Positions 33,237 through 45,264 of a DNA stretch of 64,000 nt are shown here, piece by piece. Made by a program: the position numbers and the translations under genes. Source of the DNA: Atriophallophorus winterbourni. Its lineage: Eukaryota; Platyhelminthes; Trematoda; Plagiorchiida; Microphallidae. Positions within the stretch are counted from its first letter, which is position 1. The number at the start of each line of letters is the position of its first letter. The notes below the pieces were generated by a model. The model was not told where the DNA came from, did no database searches, and saw nothing but the letters and a program-made list of their open reading frames with translations. The DNA lies in contig JACCGJ010003038.1 in NCBI GenBank assembly GCA_013407085.1, positions 1-64,000 on the forward strand, in the 5' to 3' direction.

Positions 33237-33399
33237 CAGACAATACCGAATGTCACTTTTTTGGAGCGAAGCGAAGTGCGAAGCGAATTTTCGAAGTGCC
33301 CTAACTGCACTTCGCAATGGCGAAGCGAAGCGAATATTCGCTTCGTCTCGCAACTTCGCTTCGCTTTTAATCCCAAAGCGAAGTATTCGTTATTGCCTG
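33237..33399 (-). mobile_element. hAT MITE, 163 bp, with 8-bp target duplication
   Basis: Ends CAGACAATACCGAAT and ATTCGTTATTGCCTG, flanked by ATGGCAAT on both sides (33229-33236 and 33400-33407). Interior is almost wholly GCGAAG/CTTCGC words. An unoccupied related site with a single ATTGCCAT is at 53463-53470 (other strand). End types are in the opposite order to the 31582 element. Confidence 0.9.
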
Positions 33400-33407
33400 A
33401 TGGCAAT

Positions 33408-33930
33408 ACCTGATATTAACTAAAAAACTATCCATGTTTTTCCATATTTGGCTATCCATTGTAGTGTATAGCTATAAGCCATTTTTGCTATAAATTCTTG
33501 AATAGTATAGATAATAACCAAATATTAAGTATTATATATTCATATTCATCACCAATCAGACAATAACGAATGTCACTTTTTTGCAGCGAAGCGAAGCGAA
33601 GCGAAGCGAAAATTCGCTTCGCTTCGCAACTTCGCTTCGCTTTAAATCCCAAAGCGAAGTATTCGTTATTGTCTGTCACCAATAGGAAAGGTTACAGTTC
33701 TTCTTCATCTATCAACTTTGAAGAAAACACAACGGATCACAAAAATGTCAATAATTCGAAACAAATTCCGAGTCCTGAAAAAACGAGTACAGCTATAAGC
33801 AGTTTTTGCTATAAATTCTTGAATTGTGAATCACTTTATATGTTATTTTCACATTTTCACTTAGACTGATTTGTCACGTGTTTGCATTTGTATCCATAAA
33901 TCCTTGAATGATTGAAATTATTCAGCTCGA
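33408..33930 (-). repeat. ~185-bp satellite units around the MITE
   Basis: ATAAATTCTTGAATAGTATAG, TTACAGTTCTTCTTCATCTA and CAATAATTCGAAACAAATTC match 40190-40340 and, on the other strand, 53170-53360. Open frames here are shadows. Confidence 0.7.
33557..33675 (-). mobile_element. hAT MITE, 119 bp, with 8-bp target duplication
   Basis: Starts CAGACAATAACGAATGTCAC and ends CGTTATTGTCTG, flanked by TCACCAAT (33549-33556 and 33676-33683). The centre is GCGAAG repeated. A related unoccupied site (TCTCCAAT) is at 40231-40238, inside the ~185-bp satellite. Confidence 0.9.
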
Positions 33931-33944
33931 AATCGCGTTATTTA

Positions 33945-34640
33945 CTACACATGGTTGAAAAGTAAGGGGCAAGTCAATATTTTTTTGAGAAAGCTCTTTA
34001 AGGAATCATTACATGTAATGTGTGTGTCAAGTTCGTGTATATTAAAATCACCGAGCAGGAGCGAATGTAATCCGGGAAGCTTCACTCCAAAAGGTATTGC
34101 ATTAGAAAGAACAGTGCCCGTGGCAGATTATAAAGAATTTAGGAGATAAATCAATGCTTAGAGGCACGTAGGGTTATATTGCAGGTATCTGGGACATCTA
34201 ACTCAGGAAAGAAAAGTATAGTACAATTTATTCTTTCATGTAAGTAGATGAGGAATCCACCAGCTGAACGATAACAGCTCTGCGATTTGTAGACTCTTTT
34301 GCTAGTTCCTGATTATTACGACGAATGTGTAATAATTCTCACAGAACTTTGGGAAATATTCTGGATTCGAGTACATCTAAAAGGGATGAAGCGAGCTAGA
34401 TATATTCTACATCATGCGCAGAAGTTAGTGCATAAACGCGGGTGATTTTGCAAGAGGTGAGTTTGGGGCTCTAAATAATCAGGTAAACGACGCAGGTGAG
34501 GTAGTGATACTAGAGCATTGGCAAAGATCTTTCAACTGTTTTCTGTCATCTGACTTGCGTTGCTTTAGTGGCAGCGATGTTGATTCGGTGAGATAACTAC
34601 AAATTACCGTTAGATCTTCCATTTTTGTCTATTGGGGAAT
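33945..34640 (-). pseudogene. CR1-like LINE, endonuclease fragment (inverted 5' part)
   Basis: The minus strand near 34055-33950 reads LGDFNIHELDTHITCNDSLK and then FLKKILTCPLLFNHV, matching the GDFN block and following helix of the CR1-like endonucleases at 18100 and 61200. Upstream (to ~34300) fits less clearly; 34300-34640 is not recognisable. The RT half follows at 34655 in the opposite orientation, as expected of a 5'-inverted insertion. Confidence 0.55.
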
Positions 34641-34654
34641 TTTCCTGTTCAAAC

Positions 34655-35790
34655 TCTCCTATCATAGCTTATGCAAACCTGGCTGAGAAATTACCTTATT
34701 GATCGCAAGGCAACTGTACGTATCGATGTTGTGATGTATGGGGAAATCGAAGCCACTAGCGGTGTCCAACAAGGTTCGCTACTTGGTCCGGTTCTCTTTT
34801 CGGTCTTTACCAACGACCTTCCGAAACTTGTTACAGCCAAAATTGTTCTCTTTGCGGATGATATTATTATTAAGATTTCCCATTCTCATACAACTTTGTA
34901 TCAAAACAACTGGAGTGGACAACCAAAGAAAAAGAACTCGGCGTATGGATTAGTGTAAGAATAGCATGCAATGCGAAGCAGTGTACAACCGAGCTAGCCA
35001 CATGCTAGGTATGCTTCGGCGTATTTTCGGAATTTTTTCCCGTGAAACATTACACATGCTCATAAATACGTATTTTAACCCAGTGATGGATTACTCGGTG
35101 CAAGCTTGGGTACCACGGCTAGGAAAGTGCATCAAGATGCTTGAGAAGATTTGTCACAGAGCAACTAAAATGGTTGGCTTTCACCGCAACCTACCGTATG
35201 AGAATGGACTTGTGCATCTTAATTTTGATACACTGCTTCGCAGACGGGTTTGATCTGATCTAATCCTAACTAATAAAATAATGAACTCAAAGATGCACCC
35301 TCTGAGGCATCTATTTCTCCTCCGGTTAAGCCATGTCACACGAACTCACCCACTTGCTATTGATATTCCACATTCCCACCGGAATTGCCGTCGGTTCTTC
35401 TATTCGGTGCGCGTTTGTTTCTTATGGACATTTCTACCGTCATATGTTGTACAATCATCTAGTGAAATGATTTTCAGGAACAAATTGGATATATTTATGC
35501 GTAGTAATTCCACCCTACAACATGACATATGACATGTCATGACATATATAACATGATTTTTATCCAAACGAATATTTTACCATCATACAATACATGACAT
35601 TTATTGTAACTACAACAAACTATCGATCTTTCTAGTGCCTATATATATATTATATATATATATATATATATATCTAGATATATATATATATATATATATA
35701 TATAGATATATTGTCCTGTTGAGTTTTACAGCTACGAGCTTTTTTAGACCATAAATTATTGAATCTTGAATCTTCTTGAATCTTCGATAA
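34655..35790 (+). pseudogene. CR1-like LINE, RT palm end to 3' tail
   Basis: Plus strand: TWLRNYLIDRKATVRIDVV, GVQQGSLLGPVLFSVFTNDL, VLFADDIIIKI (motif C intact), then after a gap in the thumb MLGMLRRIFGIFSRETLHML, MDYSVQAWVPRLGK and the C-terminal VRVCFLWTFLP to about 35530. It contains frameshifts or stops near 34955 and 35250. The 3' UTR has a (TA)n tract and ends ATTGAATCTTGAATCTTCTT at about 35790. Confidence 0.85.
35640..35711. repeat. (TA)n tract
   Basis: TA dinucleotides interrupted by TCTAGA and TAGA, inside the CR1-like 3' UTR. Confidence 0.95.
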
Positions 35791-36385
35791 TTTTAACACT
35801 TCCATTTGATTGACGAGTGATCGGCTCCGCAGAATCATTGGTCGTACGAGGGTTGGGAGGGACTTTTATTGAGTTCGTGAGCATGCAGTGTTTCTGCGGT
35901 AGATACGGCTTTTCTGTAAGGCTTACGGTTCACGTGGTTAAGAAATGTGTTTTGAACTAGCTTCTGTGCTTCGTGACACGCAAATGATAAGAAGCACAGT
36001 AAAGTATTTTCCGATATTGTTTTCAGTAGCAAAAGTGGTTTTAATATATAGGACCAAATTTAGTATGGAACTGTTTGAAATCCAGAGAAATATAGCGGAG
36101 TCTACTTCTTCAATGTTTTCTTCTGTCATTTTCGACAGAACGAACAAAATTCCGTATTATTTAGGGAATTTACTGGAAACATTTAGAGTTCTTTGCAATA
36201 TCACACATCAAGCTCGAAAATACGCGCACAATTAAAGTGAAACATAAAAAAGGAATTTATTCATCATCAGGCATTGAACGGAAATTAACTTCACGTGATA
36301 TTAAATAACTGCTCCGGTCGATTATAGAGGAAAATATTCTTTGCTTAGGGTATTGATGATGTTCAAATTGTGTTCGCCGAGCTTG
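35791..36385. other. No clear gene; PLE-related end sequence
   Basis: GCATTGAACGGAAATTAACTT with CACGTGATATT at 36270-36303 recurs at 63208-63240, so part of it is repeat. The 96-codon frame 35945-36235 resembles nothing I know. Confidence 0.4.
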
Positions 36386-36387
36386 CG

Positions 36388-36440
36388 TAGTTTGTGTTGG
36401 ACGTTTCGTAATCAGGCTAGATGACATCATCAGCAAAACT
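36388..36440 (-). ncRNA. Hammerhead ribozyme-like motif at a PLE 3' end
   Basis: Minus strand: TTG, CTGATGA, one extra T, GTCATC-TAGCCT-GATTAC (five of six pairs), GAAAC, GTC, CAA. It has the canonical CUGAUGA box, GAAA box and GUC cleavage triplet, with stem I UUG/CAA. It lies directly downstream of the PLE C-terminus on the same strand, the place described for PLE hammerheads. Confidence 0.6.
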
Positions 36441-36840
36441 TATTTTGAAGTGTATCGTAGTTGGAATTCTTCGGTTTTCATACGGTTGGTCTGTCCGTTC
36501 AACATCAATCACGCTGGTTGGTCGAGTTCATGTTATGCCTTCTCTGTAGGCGGTTTCTCATTGGTCCATATGTTGCAGCCAATGGGAGATGCTGGTTAAT
36601 TGAGTTAGTTGTTGAGTGCCACGCTTCCAGGAATTTCCGTGCCCGTCAAGCGATCCCTTTAGCTATTATTTTCGTGGGGTTCCAGTCGAACTGATGCCCG
36701 AATTGGTAGATATGTATTGAGATTAGTGAATTCTGATCAAGTTTGCGTACGGCCAACTGAGGTTCATGTGGTCTTGCGCTCAATTTGAACATGTTCCGGT
36801 CGTTGTTTACCATGGTAATATGGAGACGGAAAAACCAATC
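36441..36840 (-). pseudogene. Penelope-like element, GIY-YIG C-terminal region
   Basis: The minus strand reads SLISIHIYQFGHQFDWNPTK, IIAKG, a stop, then RARKFLEAWHSTTNSINQHL and ATYGPMRNRL. Blocks H-x-FDW, KFLEAWHS and SINQHLPL are typical of Penelope GIY-YIG C-termini. One in-frame TGA interrupts it near 36655. Upstream coding sequence is not recognisable beyond 36840. Confidence 0.8.
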
Positions 36841-38870
36841 GTTTCTGAAAGCATAAGTAAAGTTTAAATAATTCGCTCATTTTTGCTGAAACAGATTAGG
36901 CACGTCAATTTTCTTCGTAAAATTTTCTTTTGTATTCATCTAGCAGCGATATGTGCCGTGATGATAAAACGTATCTACGAAGGGTTTCTACCGAATCAAC
37001 ATCTGCACACTGATAAACATTCATGGTTACTGGTTTTACGTTTCACTATATTTCCAATCAACACTAGATTTCATACTCACATATTAATAATTGACTTGGT
37101 TTCTTACATGAACTCTGATTATATTTGCCAACTCAAACCTGTGAAATGCAGGTGAGCCATGTGCTCATGTGTGAAGTTTCCAATCGATCAAGCTCTAATA
37201 ACTGCCACTGGGTCAATAATCACTGAAATCCTTCCAGTACACAAAACACGGAAACGGTTTTACAGCCAACTCCTTTATTTTATGTTGGGTCATGTGTCTA
37301 AAAATTGAATAAGATCAAGCAGCAAGGAAATCTGTTTAGAGCGCGAAGCGCAACTTTATGTGTAAAACTGTCTAGAAAATACACGAAGATCGATTAAAAG
37401 TTAATTTGCATATTCACCCCGATGAGAAAACGTAACGTTTGGTGATGCTACTAATTTATTTTTGCCGGACATAGTGTTAAAATCAATGAAGGCATTGTAT
37501 AAGCATGTCAATGCAACCAGTCGCATATTTCTGTTATCTGGTCATTTTATTTCTACTTCACACCTACCACGTCTTATCTGGATGAATTACACATTTGGAT
37601 TCCATTTGAAACAATCATTGCGAACCTAATAATCATGGAGGCATAAAACGCAGTTCTAGAGAAATCCATTTTCACAGTTTGAACCAGATTACACCAACAC
37701 GGGCAAGTTTGAATGAAACACTTATTGACTTTGCACAATGTTGAAAAGCTCGACTTGCCAATTCGCTTAACGCTTTGGACGAGAAAATCGAAGACAATTT
37801 CAAGGAGCTAAGATGTATTTTGTTATTTACATTTCCTGGGGAGAGAATTTTCTCTCACATTTCCGACGCATATAATCTATGAATAAATCTATGAATGAAT
37901 GGATGAATAAACCGGACTTCATAAGAGCACACGGATCGATCAATAATCTTCACCAACCATGACCTTGTAAGTGGAGCTCAGTGATGGTTGCCACGTGTGC
38001 CGAATTTGTTAGCAGGAGGAAAGTCACAGAGCATGACACGTTAACTGCTTTATTGGTCATGATAACGTTGACATGACTTTTGACGTTATCATGACTACCG
38101 ATGTTTTAACAACTATCAATAATGACGAATTGCTAGGAATTCGCTATATTTGCCATATATGCAGAGCTGAAACTAAAAACTAGAAAAAGGTGATCGCGAG
38201 CACAGAGACTGAGATTAATATGGGATTGATGAATTCAAAGGTTAACACGCAGGGGATTGAATCTTTGTTGAATGCGTTGTCCAACTAATCAGCATATCAA
38301 AGTCCTAGGTTGGAGTGAATTCTTTGCAGGTCGATTGACACTGCGGTTCACATGTGAATGAGAAATGTGCATAAAGCTAACTAGGTTATAAGATAAAGTA
38401 AAACATTTTGCAGAGTTTCATCCTAATTAAGATTTACCATCGGGGCGCTGATGGCCATATCGTGAAGTTTTCAGACCCGTTCAACTTGTTAACCGCTTAT
38501 GTTCCAGCCTTAGTGATTTCAAGTGCAAACGTTCAGTATAAGTCTTAATGTAACGCCGCAGTACATTGTGCACGGTTTATCAAAAGGCCGTAAGTCCTAA
38601 GTCGAAGACTTCACGTGTTACGTTTGTTTATCAAAATTGCATGCAATATCAAATCACTTAACTCGGATTTGGTAGCAATTATTATTATTATTATTTGTCC
38701 TGGTGTTTGTTGCGTTTGAAAGGTTTGTAAGGCCAAAACAACAGTGACATCCTCGGAGGTCAAATCTAGTTAGGATGAAATTGAGACTCGTCTAAATAGA
38801 CTAGAATCCGGTCCACAAAATTGAGTGAATTGATAAAAACGTCATAAAATTACTATTGTTGCCAGACTTA
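36841..38870. other. No recognised gene
   Basis: AT-rich. The 90-codon frame 36883-37155 is unlike any family I know. A short (ATT)n run at about 38680-38696 may mark an old retroelement end. Some of the left part may be decayed PLE sequence. Confidence 0.45.
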
Positions 38871-39595
38871 GAGGCTAGTGCCAAAGAGCGGATAGTAAAT
38901 GTGTCATACTCGAGCAGTGCAAAATATGTTAACATGATGACTAAAACGGGAAAGCGTTAGCCGTGATCAGATTCTCCTCAACATCATGGAAACGGGAACG
39001 GACTAAGCAAACCACTGCTAAAATGATAGACTCAAATTATAATATAAACACACGGGTGTAAACCTTAGATTTAGAGGTATTGACGTGACAGAGTCGCTGG
39101 AAACGCTGTTTGAGGGGTATAATAATTTTCGTTTACTACCAAAAATAGAAGTTAAAAAATTTACTAATTTCTATACATTTCCAAACCAAATGTAAAGTGT
39201 GACCTTATTCACTTACCTATTGACGATGCAGGAAACACGACGGCCAAAATAAATTTAATTTTATTCTCACAGACTCGAAGTCTTCCACTATAATACAATT
39301 TCATATCGAATAAAAGGTTTAATACTAAATTCGAAGTTATAATATCTAATATAATGTGACCATAGGAAGTAACAACTTACTTCCTCTTTCATAAAAACTG
39401 GAAAACAAAAAGCGAACATGAGCAGCATTTTATATTCCAACATTCGAAGTCTTTCACTTAAAAATGATTTGTATATTTAAACTAAGTTTACTACTAAAAG
39501 TGGCAGTTCAAAATCAGGTATTTCCCTACAGTTCCATGACCAATATGAAATAATACCATTCTTTGTCATCTATCAACGCAGTAGTAAGAACAACG
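38871..39595. repeat. ~185-bp satellite units, left block
   Basis: AACACGACGGCCAAAATAAA, TCTCACAGACTCGAAGTCTT and TAGGAAGTAACAACTTACTT recur at 39935-40000 and 40640-40860, so satellite units flank the hammerhead repeat on both sides. Confidence 0.6.
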
Positions 39596-39599
39596 GATA

Positions 39600-39890
39600 A
39601 CACGATATTTGCGAGGGATGTGAGCAACACATTACTTTATTCATTCATATGCGCCTCGACTGCTTGGCCAGAAACCACTATGTGATTCTGTGTTTGACAA
39701 TCGTGTTTCGTTGTACGAACTTTATGCAACAGTGGCATTCAAGTATACATATGTTTACTATTTATTCACTGTTTCAAGGCTTACTGAAGCTTATCTTACT
39801 GTGTCCACCTGATGACGGTAAACATCCAGAAACCAGTAGTGGTGTGAAGGTGCGGGGGATTAGAGCAAAACATCACTTTATTTATTAATA
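39600..39890 (+). mobile_element. Hammerhead repeat, variant B monomer
   Basis: From GGGATGTGAGCAACACATTA through the hammerhead (39801-39846) to ATTAGAGCAAAACATCACTT. It aligns with 28369-28640 along its full length and is inserted among ~185-bp satellite units. The second copy of the start word, GTGAGCAACACATTACTT, is decayed at the right end. Confidence 0.75.
39801..39846 (+). ncRNA. Hammerhead ribozyme motif, variant B
   Basis: TCCAC, CTGATGA, CGG-TAAACA-TCCA, GAAAC, CAGTA, GTGGTG. Both conserved boxes are intact and the cleavage triplet is GUA. Stem II is weakened to about two pairs and stem III has C-A changes, so it is probably inactive. Confidence 0.5.
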
Positions 39891-41017
39891 TTATCGAATT
39901 TGATACCATGCCCATTAATATATTGACTCAGTAAAAAACACTACGGACGAAATAAAATGACATGTATTCTCACAGATTCGAGGTCTTCCACTCTAATACT
40001 ATTGAAAAACACAAACTAGGTCAACTACAAAAAGTATTTTTTATAATATGTTTTATTATATTAAATGGCATGAACAATAGAAAGTTGGACTGTGATTCTT
40101 GTTCTATCGAAACTGTAGAACAAACAGAGAACATGAGGTGACATATTATCGCACAGTATTTTACTTTTTCTACTCAAAAACGAATACCAGATATAACATC
40201 CAACTATTAAGTATTATCAAAACATATTCATCTCCAATAGGAATTGTTACAGTTCTTCTTCATCTACCAACGTTAATGATACACAACGAAATAAACAAAA
40301 TGTCAATAATTCTAAACACATTCCGGGTCTTGAATATAAACGAGTAATAATCTTAGTTTAAGTTTACAATAAAAGTAGTAATAAAAACTATATCTATATC
40401 TTATAAATTTTCAGTGACAAAATGTGAGTGATACTTTGAATTCTCATCTATTCACGCATTGAAAATGTTGAATATGAGATGTCATTTTTTATTTTCAGAT
40501 TCAATGTTTTTCCCAAAAACGAGTGGTATACCTATATTTCGTTTATTACTAAAAAAGTAGTTAAAACATTCACTAATTTCTATACATTTCCATACAACAT
40601 TTTTTACTCTAATCTTATTTATTTACCTATTGACGCTGTAGTAAACACGACAGACGAAATAAAATGACATGTATTCTCACAGATACGAGGTCATCTACTA
40701 TAATACAATTGCATATCGAATATTTGGTTTACTACTAAAATCGAAGTTAAAATAACTTCTATAATCTTCAACGTTGAATAAACAATAGGAAGTGACAACT
40801 TACTTCCTCTTTTATAGATAATTCAAAACAAAAAGAGAACTTGAGCAGCATTTTTTATTCCCACATTCGAAGTATTTCATTTACAGTATACTTACTCACT
40901 TAGTATACTTGAACTTAGTTTATTATTAAAAGTTTCAGTTCAAAATCAGGTAATTTCCTACATTTTCATAACCAATATAAAAATGATACAGTTCTTACTC
41001 ATTTATCAAAGTTAAAT
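39891..41017. repeat. ~185-bp satellite units
   Basis: Words such as CTTCTTCATCTACCAACGTT, GACATGTATTCTCACAGAT and TTTACTACTAAAA recur about every 185-200 bp. Corresponding units on the other strand lie at 51040-51600 and 52920-53395. No coding potential. Confidence 0.7.
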
Positions 41018-41251
41018 ATGATAATTAAAGTTGACCTGCGCTATTCGATGGAGTATGCGGTCAAGGTCTGTGCTTCTTGGCTGCTAATGTATATTGCTCG
41101 GTTTGATAAAATATATCACAGAGCAACAACGTTAGTGTTGGGGGCTCGCAATATACCGAGCATCGGAATATTGCGATGCCAAGGTATCTGTGACTTCATC
41201 CAAAGGAGGATGAGGTGCGATATAATTCTGATCTATTTGCTTGTCTACTGA
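41018..41251 (+). pseudogene. CR1-like thumb fragment
   Basis: YSMEYAVKVCASWLLMYIAR then YHRATTLVLGARNI and RRMRCDIILIY match the post-palm region (family reading: EYAVQAWSPWL, YHRATKLV, RRRIRGDLIL). Its inverted copy is at 50860-51050. The fragment is older than the inverted duplication. Confidence 0.7.
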
Positions 41252-42100
41252 AGGACATCCACGAAGACATTTGCTCGATGTGTGTGATTGGAAAGTGCAA
41301 CGCAAGGTAACACATTCATTTTGTTGTGCAAATGTATATAAAGTCGTTTCAACTACTATGTTTAGTAGTAGTAAGCGCAGTATAAATATTGCACAAGATT
41401 TTGGGTCGAGACATTGAATCCGGGATAAACGTTATCTCCACTACCAATTTTGGCTATATATATAAATATAAAAAATTTATATGTCATTTAATATTTAGCA
41501 TTCCTTTTCCACTGCTTGGATATATGTGAATTCGTTCTATCAATTACGTCATAAAATATGTAATATGTTTCAGCTACTAATTTTCTGTATTAGTCATCAC
41601 AATATAATTTTTCTACTTAATGTTTAAGCTGCTACTTAGTATTGTAAACACAGATTAAGTATCACGGCTCTTGGAAAAATTATTGACATATCATGCTATC
41701 CGTTGTTTGTTTTTCCTGCCGTGATAGATGAAGAAGAATTGTATCACATTATATCGGCTATGCATCTGTATAGAAAATATTTTTAGTAGTTAGCTTAGAT
41801 TACGTATACTATTCATTTTTTTAGTAAAAGACCTTGAATGTAGGGAGATGAAATTCCAAATTGAAATTTAGCTTTTATGTTGGTGCAATATAGCACCGGT
41901 AACTGTCTGGAATATTTTTGCAACATTCCAATAAGAGCATGATTGTAGTTTTCGTTTAAAGTCAGTTTTCTAGAAGTAAGCAAGCTAATAAGTAAGTAAG
42001 CTAAATTTCAATTTGCAAATGAAGATTTATCCTCGAATTCGCAAATAGGTGGGTGTAGCACAAAGTCAAAACGGCGTTTGAATGTCAGGTCACGGATACG
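41252..42100. repeat. Satellite-derived sequence of the left arm
   Basis: Contains GTTGTTTGTTTTTCCTGCCGTG with GATAGATGAAGAAGAATTGT at 41727 and related words; otherwise AT-rich without genes. Its inverted counterpart is 49980-50830. Confidence 0.6.
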
Positions 42101-42143
42101 CATACCTGATGAGGGACAATAACCGCAAAACCGGTCGTGTGCT
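42101..42143 (+). ncRNA. Hammerhead ribozyme-like motif, variant C
   Basis: GCATAC, CTGATGA, GGG-ACAATAA-CC, GCAAAAC, CGGTC, GTGTGC. Stem I (GCATAC/GTGTGC) pairs over six positions with one G-U. CUGAUGA and the GUC triplet are intact, but the GAAA box reads CAAAA, so cleavage should be impaired. Inverted copy at 49935-49977. Confidence 0.5.
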
Positions 42144-42600
42144 TCCGTCCTGCTTTTCGAACGTCATATACTACTTATTAATAAAAACTTGACTTTAAAC
42201 AAAAAAAAACATAAAATTCCATCTCACGTTAACGGTTTGTTCTACTGGTTTGTTTGAAGAAGAAGCAAGGTATTTCTCTGCATGTTTTAGGGAACTGTAG
42301 AGATCAAAATATATAATTGAACTACTATTTTAGTATTAAACCTTGTATAAGTGTAGAAAATGTATAAAAACTGAAGACATCGAATCTGTTAGAATAAATG
42401 TCATTCTATTTTGCAGTCATGAGTTTTGGTCAAAAAACTCGGCACGAACACACGTGATAAATAATCGAAAGAATAATCAAGATAATCTGGTAAACGGAAA
42501 TCAATCATTTGATTGCCAGCTTTTCTGCGTTTTCGAAGTTCAATGAGTAACAGTCATTTGATAAACCACTAAAATTTCATATGAGGTTTGATAGAAATAT

Positions 42601-45264
42601 TGTTGTTGTTGGCCTCCTTCGGTCGATGTCGACCATGGATGTACATCACAAACGCGTGAATGTTCAAGTTTTGCAGCTTTTTGAGTGACTAAACAGTCCG
42701 ATTCGGGAGAAACAATCTCTCCCGCAGCGCTGGCAACGATAGTCAGAACTCGGTTGTATTGCGTTAGTTGCACGTCGGCGGCGTGATCTGCGTTCAGCTG
42801 CCAAGAGCTGTATCTGCTCCTCCCCAGCATGCAGACGACGCTTTACACAGTGCCTCCAATGTGAGCGGTCGAGAGCAAGTTCTTCCCAACTCGCCGGGTC
42901 AATGCCAAGAGCTTTCATATCTCTTTTACAAACGTCTTTGTACCGCAAGTGCGGTCTGCCCAATGGTCGACTTCCTAGTTGCAACTCACCATAGAGTAGA
43001 TCTTTCGGAATACGACCATTTTCCATTCTATAGACATGACCAAGCCAGCGCAGGCGGCGCTGTCGCAATAGAGTGAACATGCTCTGTAGACCAGCTTTTA
43101 AAAGCACTTCAGCATTAGTCACTCTGTCCATCCACGATATGTTCAAGATACGACGGATGCTTCGTAGATGGAAAGCATTCAGCTTCCGTTCGTGTCTTGC
43201 GTGGGTGGTCCAGGTTTCACTGCCGTACAGTAAAGCGTTCAGTACGCACGCGCTGTACACCATCATTTTCGTCTTTACAGTCAGCTTGCGGTTACCCCAA
43301 ACACGAGAGTTCAAACGGGACAGAATGACAGCTGCTCTGCCAATTCGCTTATCAATCTCCGTGTCTAGCGAGAGGTTATCCGCAATGGTTGAACCAAGGT
43401 ATGTGAACTGATGTACTGATTCAAGCTGACAGTTTCCAACAGTTATGATGGGAGGCGATACAGTCCCTTGGCTAAGGACTTTGGTCTTGCTCATGCTGAT
43501 TGTTAGACCAAAGTCTTTGCATGCCGACGAAAAACAGTCCATTAGAGACTGAAGGTGCTCCTGGGAGTGAGCAATAAAGGCTGCATCGTCGGCAAACAGC
43601 AGGTCACGGATTAGCACATTTCGTGCCTTGGTTTGTGCTCTCAACCGGTTTAGGTTGAAAAGCTTGCCATCATTTCGCGTGCGTAAGTAAATACCTTCTG
43701 TTCTCGTCCTGAAAGCGTACTTCAGAAGCAGAGCAAAGAAAATGCCGAACAGCGTGGGAGCCAGAACACACCCTTGTTTGACGCCTCGGCGAATTTCAAA
43801 GACTTCTGAGCTGAAACCGTTAAAATGGACTGAGCCCTTCATGCCTGAGTGGAACGAAATAACGAGCTTTAGCAGTCTTGGTGGGCAGCCTATCAAATTA
43901 AGCATTTTGAAAAGACCCTCCCTGCTGACGTAGTCGAATGCCTTCGTTAAATCAATAAAAACAGCGTATAATGGCATACGCTGTTCCCGACACTTTTCTT
44001 GAAGTTGTCTTAGGGAGAAGATCATGTCAACGGTCGATCTTCCCTTGCGAAAGCCACATTGAGATTCGGAGTAAATTCTATCAGCTAAAACTTGCAGCCG
44101 GATCTGTAAGACTTTAGCAAACAATTTGCCTACAACATTCAGAAGGGAGATTCCTCTGTAATTGTTGCAGTCGCCTCTATCTCCTTTATTCTTGAATAGT
44201 GTGATGATCTTTGTGTCTCGCATCTCTTGTGGGACACACTCCTCCTGCCAGCACTGAAGAAGCAAATGGTGAAGCGGTTGTAATAATGCTGCTCTACCGC
44301 ATTTGATGAGCTCAGGTGGAATTCCGTCGTCACCAGGGGCCTTCCCATTCGCTAAGCGGTCGATTGCTCTATTGAGCTCATCAAGAGTAGGGGGAGTATC
44401 TAGATATTCAATAGTCGGCAACCGCTCGAAATTTTCAAATACATGTGGTAAAACCGTACTGTCCCTAGAGTAGAGGGAGGAGAAGTGCTCTACCCATCTT
44501 TCCATCTGCTGAGTTTTGTCCACAATCGGGTCACCAGATACAGACTTAATGGGAGCCATTTTATGTTTGTTTGGACCAATGGCTCTCTTGATCCCATCAT
44601 ACATGCCGTGAAAATTTCCAGTATCCGCAGCTTTTTGGATACTAAGGCTAATTTCTGTCCAGTAGTCATTTGCACATCGCCTTGCAGTCTGTTGGACCTT
44701 ATTTCTGGCTGCTCTTAAAAGTCGTAAGTTTTCATCTGTTGGCATACCTTTGAACCTCAAGAATGCTGACCGTTTCTCATCCAACACAGCAGTCATCTCA
44801 GAAGCTTTTGCTTCGAACCAGTCGCTCGTTCGAGCTTTCTTCGGACCGAAAGTGGAAAGTGCGACTCGGCATATGCTGTTTTTAATCGATTCCCAGTTTT
44901 CTGAAGCCGATTCAAGTGGGGTTGTCTTGCTGAACTCGGCTGTGAAGGCTTTTGCAAATCGCGCAGCTAGATTAGGTTCGCACATGCGGGTGACGTCAAT
45001 CCTAGGCTTACCAGACAATTTGGTGCGGTGAAATCTCGTGTCGGAAAGCTTCAGTTTTGCACAAACCAGTGAATGATCAGTGTCACAGTCTGCGCTTTGA
45101 TATGATCTGGTGAGAAGTACGCTTCCTATATTAGTGCGCCTAACAAGAATAAGATCAAGCTGGTGCCAGTGCTTAGAGCGAGGATGTTTCCAAGAGACCT
45201 TATGCTGTGGTTTTGTTTGAAAGAAAGTGTTACTAACACAGAGACTGAACTGTGTGCATAATTC
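42601..45264 (-). mobile_element. RTE-like LINE insertion with 9-bp target duplication
   Basis: TAGAAATAT occurs on both sides (42592-42600 and 45265-45273). The unoccupied site with one copy is at 49480-49488 in the other arm of the inverted repeat. The element's 3' end is CAACAACAAT-type, and it is 5'-truncated within the endonuclease. This gives exact ends and shows that the insertion came after the inverted duplication. Confidence 0.95.

Noticed and set aside
33557..33675. CRISPR-like or coding GCGAAG repeats
   Set aside because: Short inverted ends and 8-bp target duplications identify a hAT MITE; there are no spacers.
42343..42546. Small CxxC protein MYKCRKCIKT... duplicated at 49534-49737
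   Set aside because: It reads across a satellite unit, and both copies lie in the arms of the inverted repeat; no independent support.
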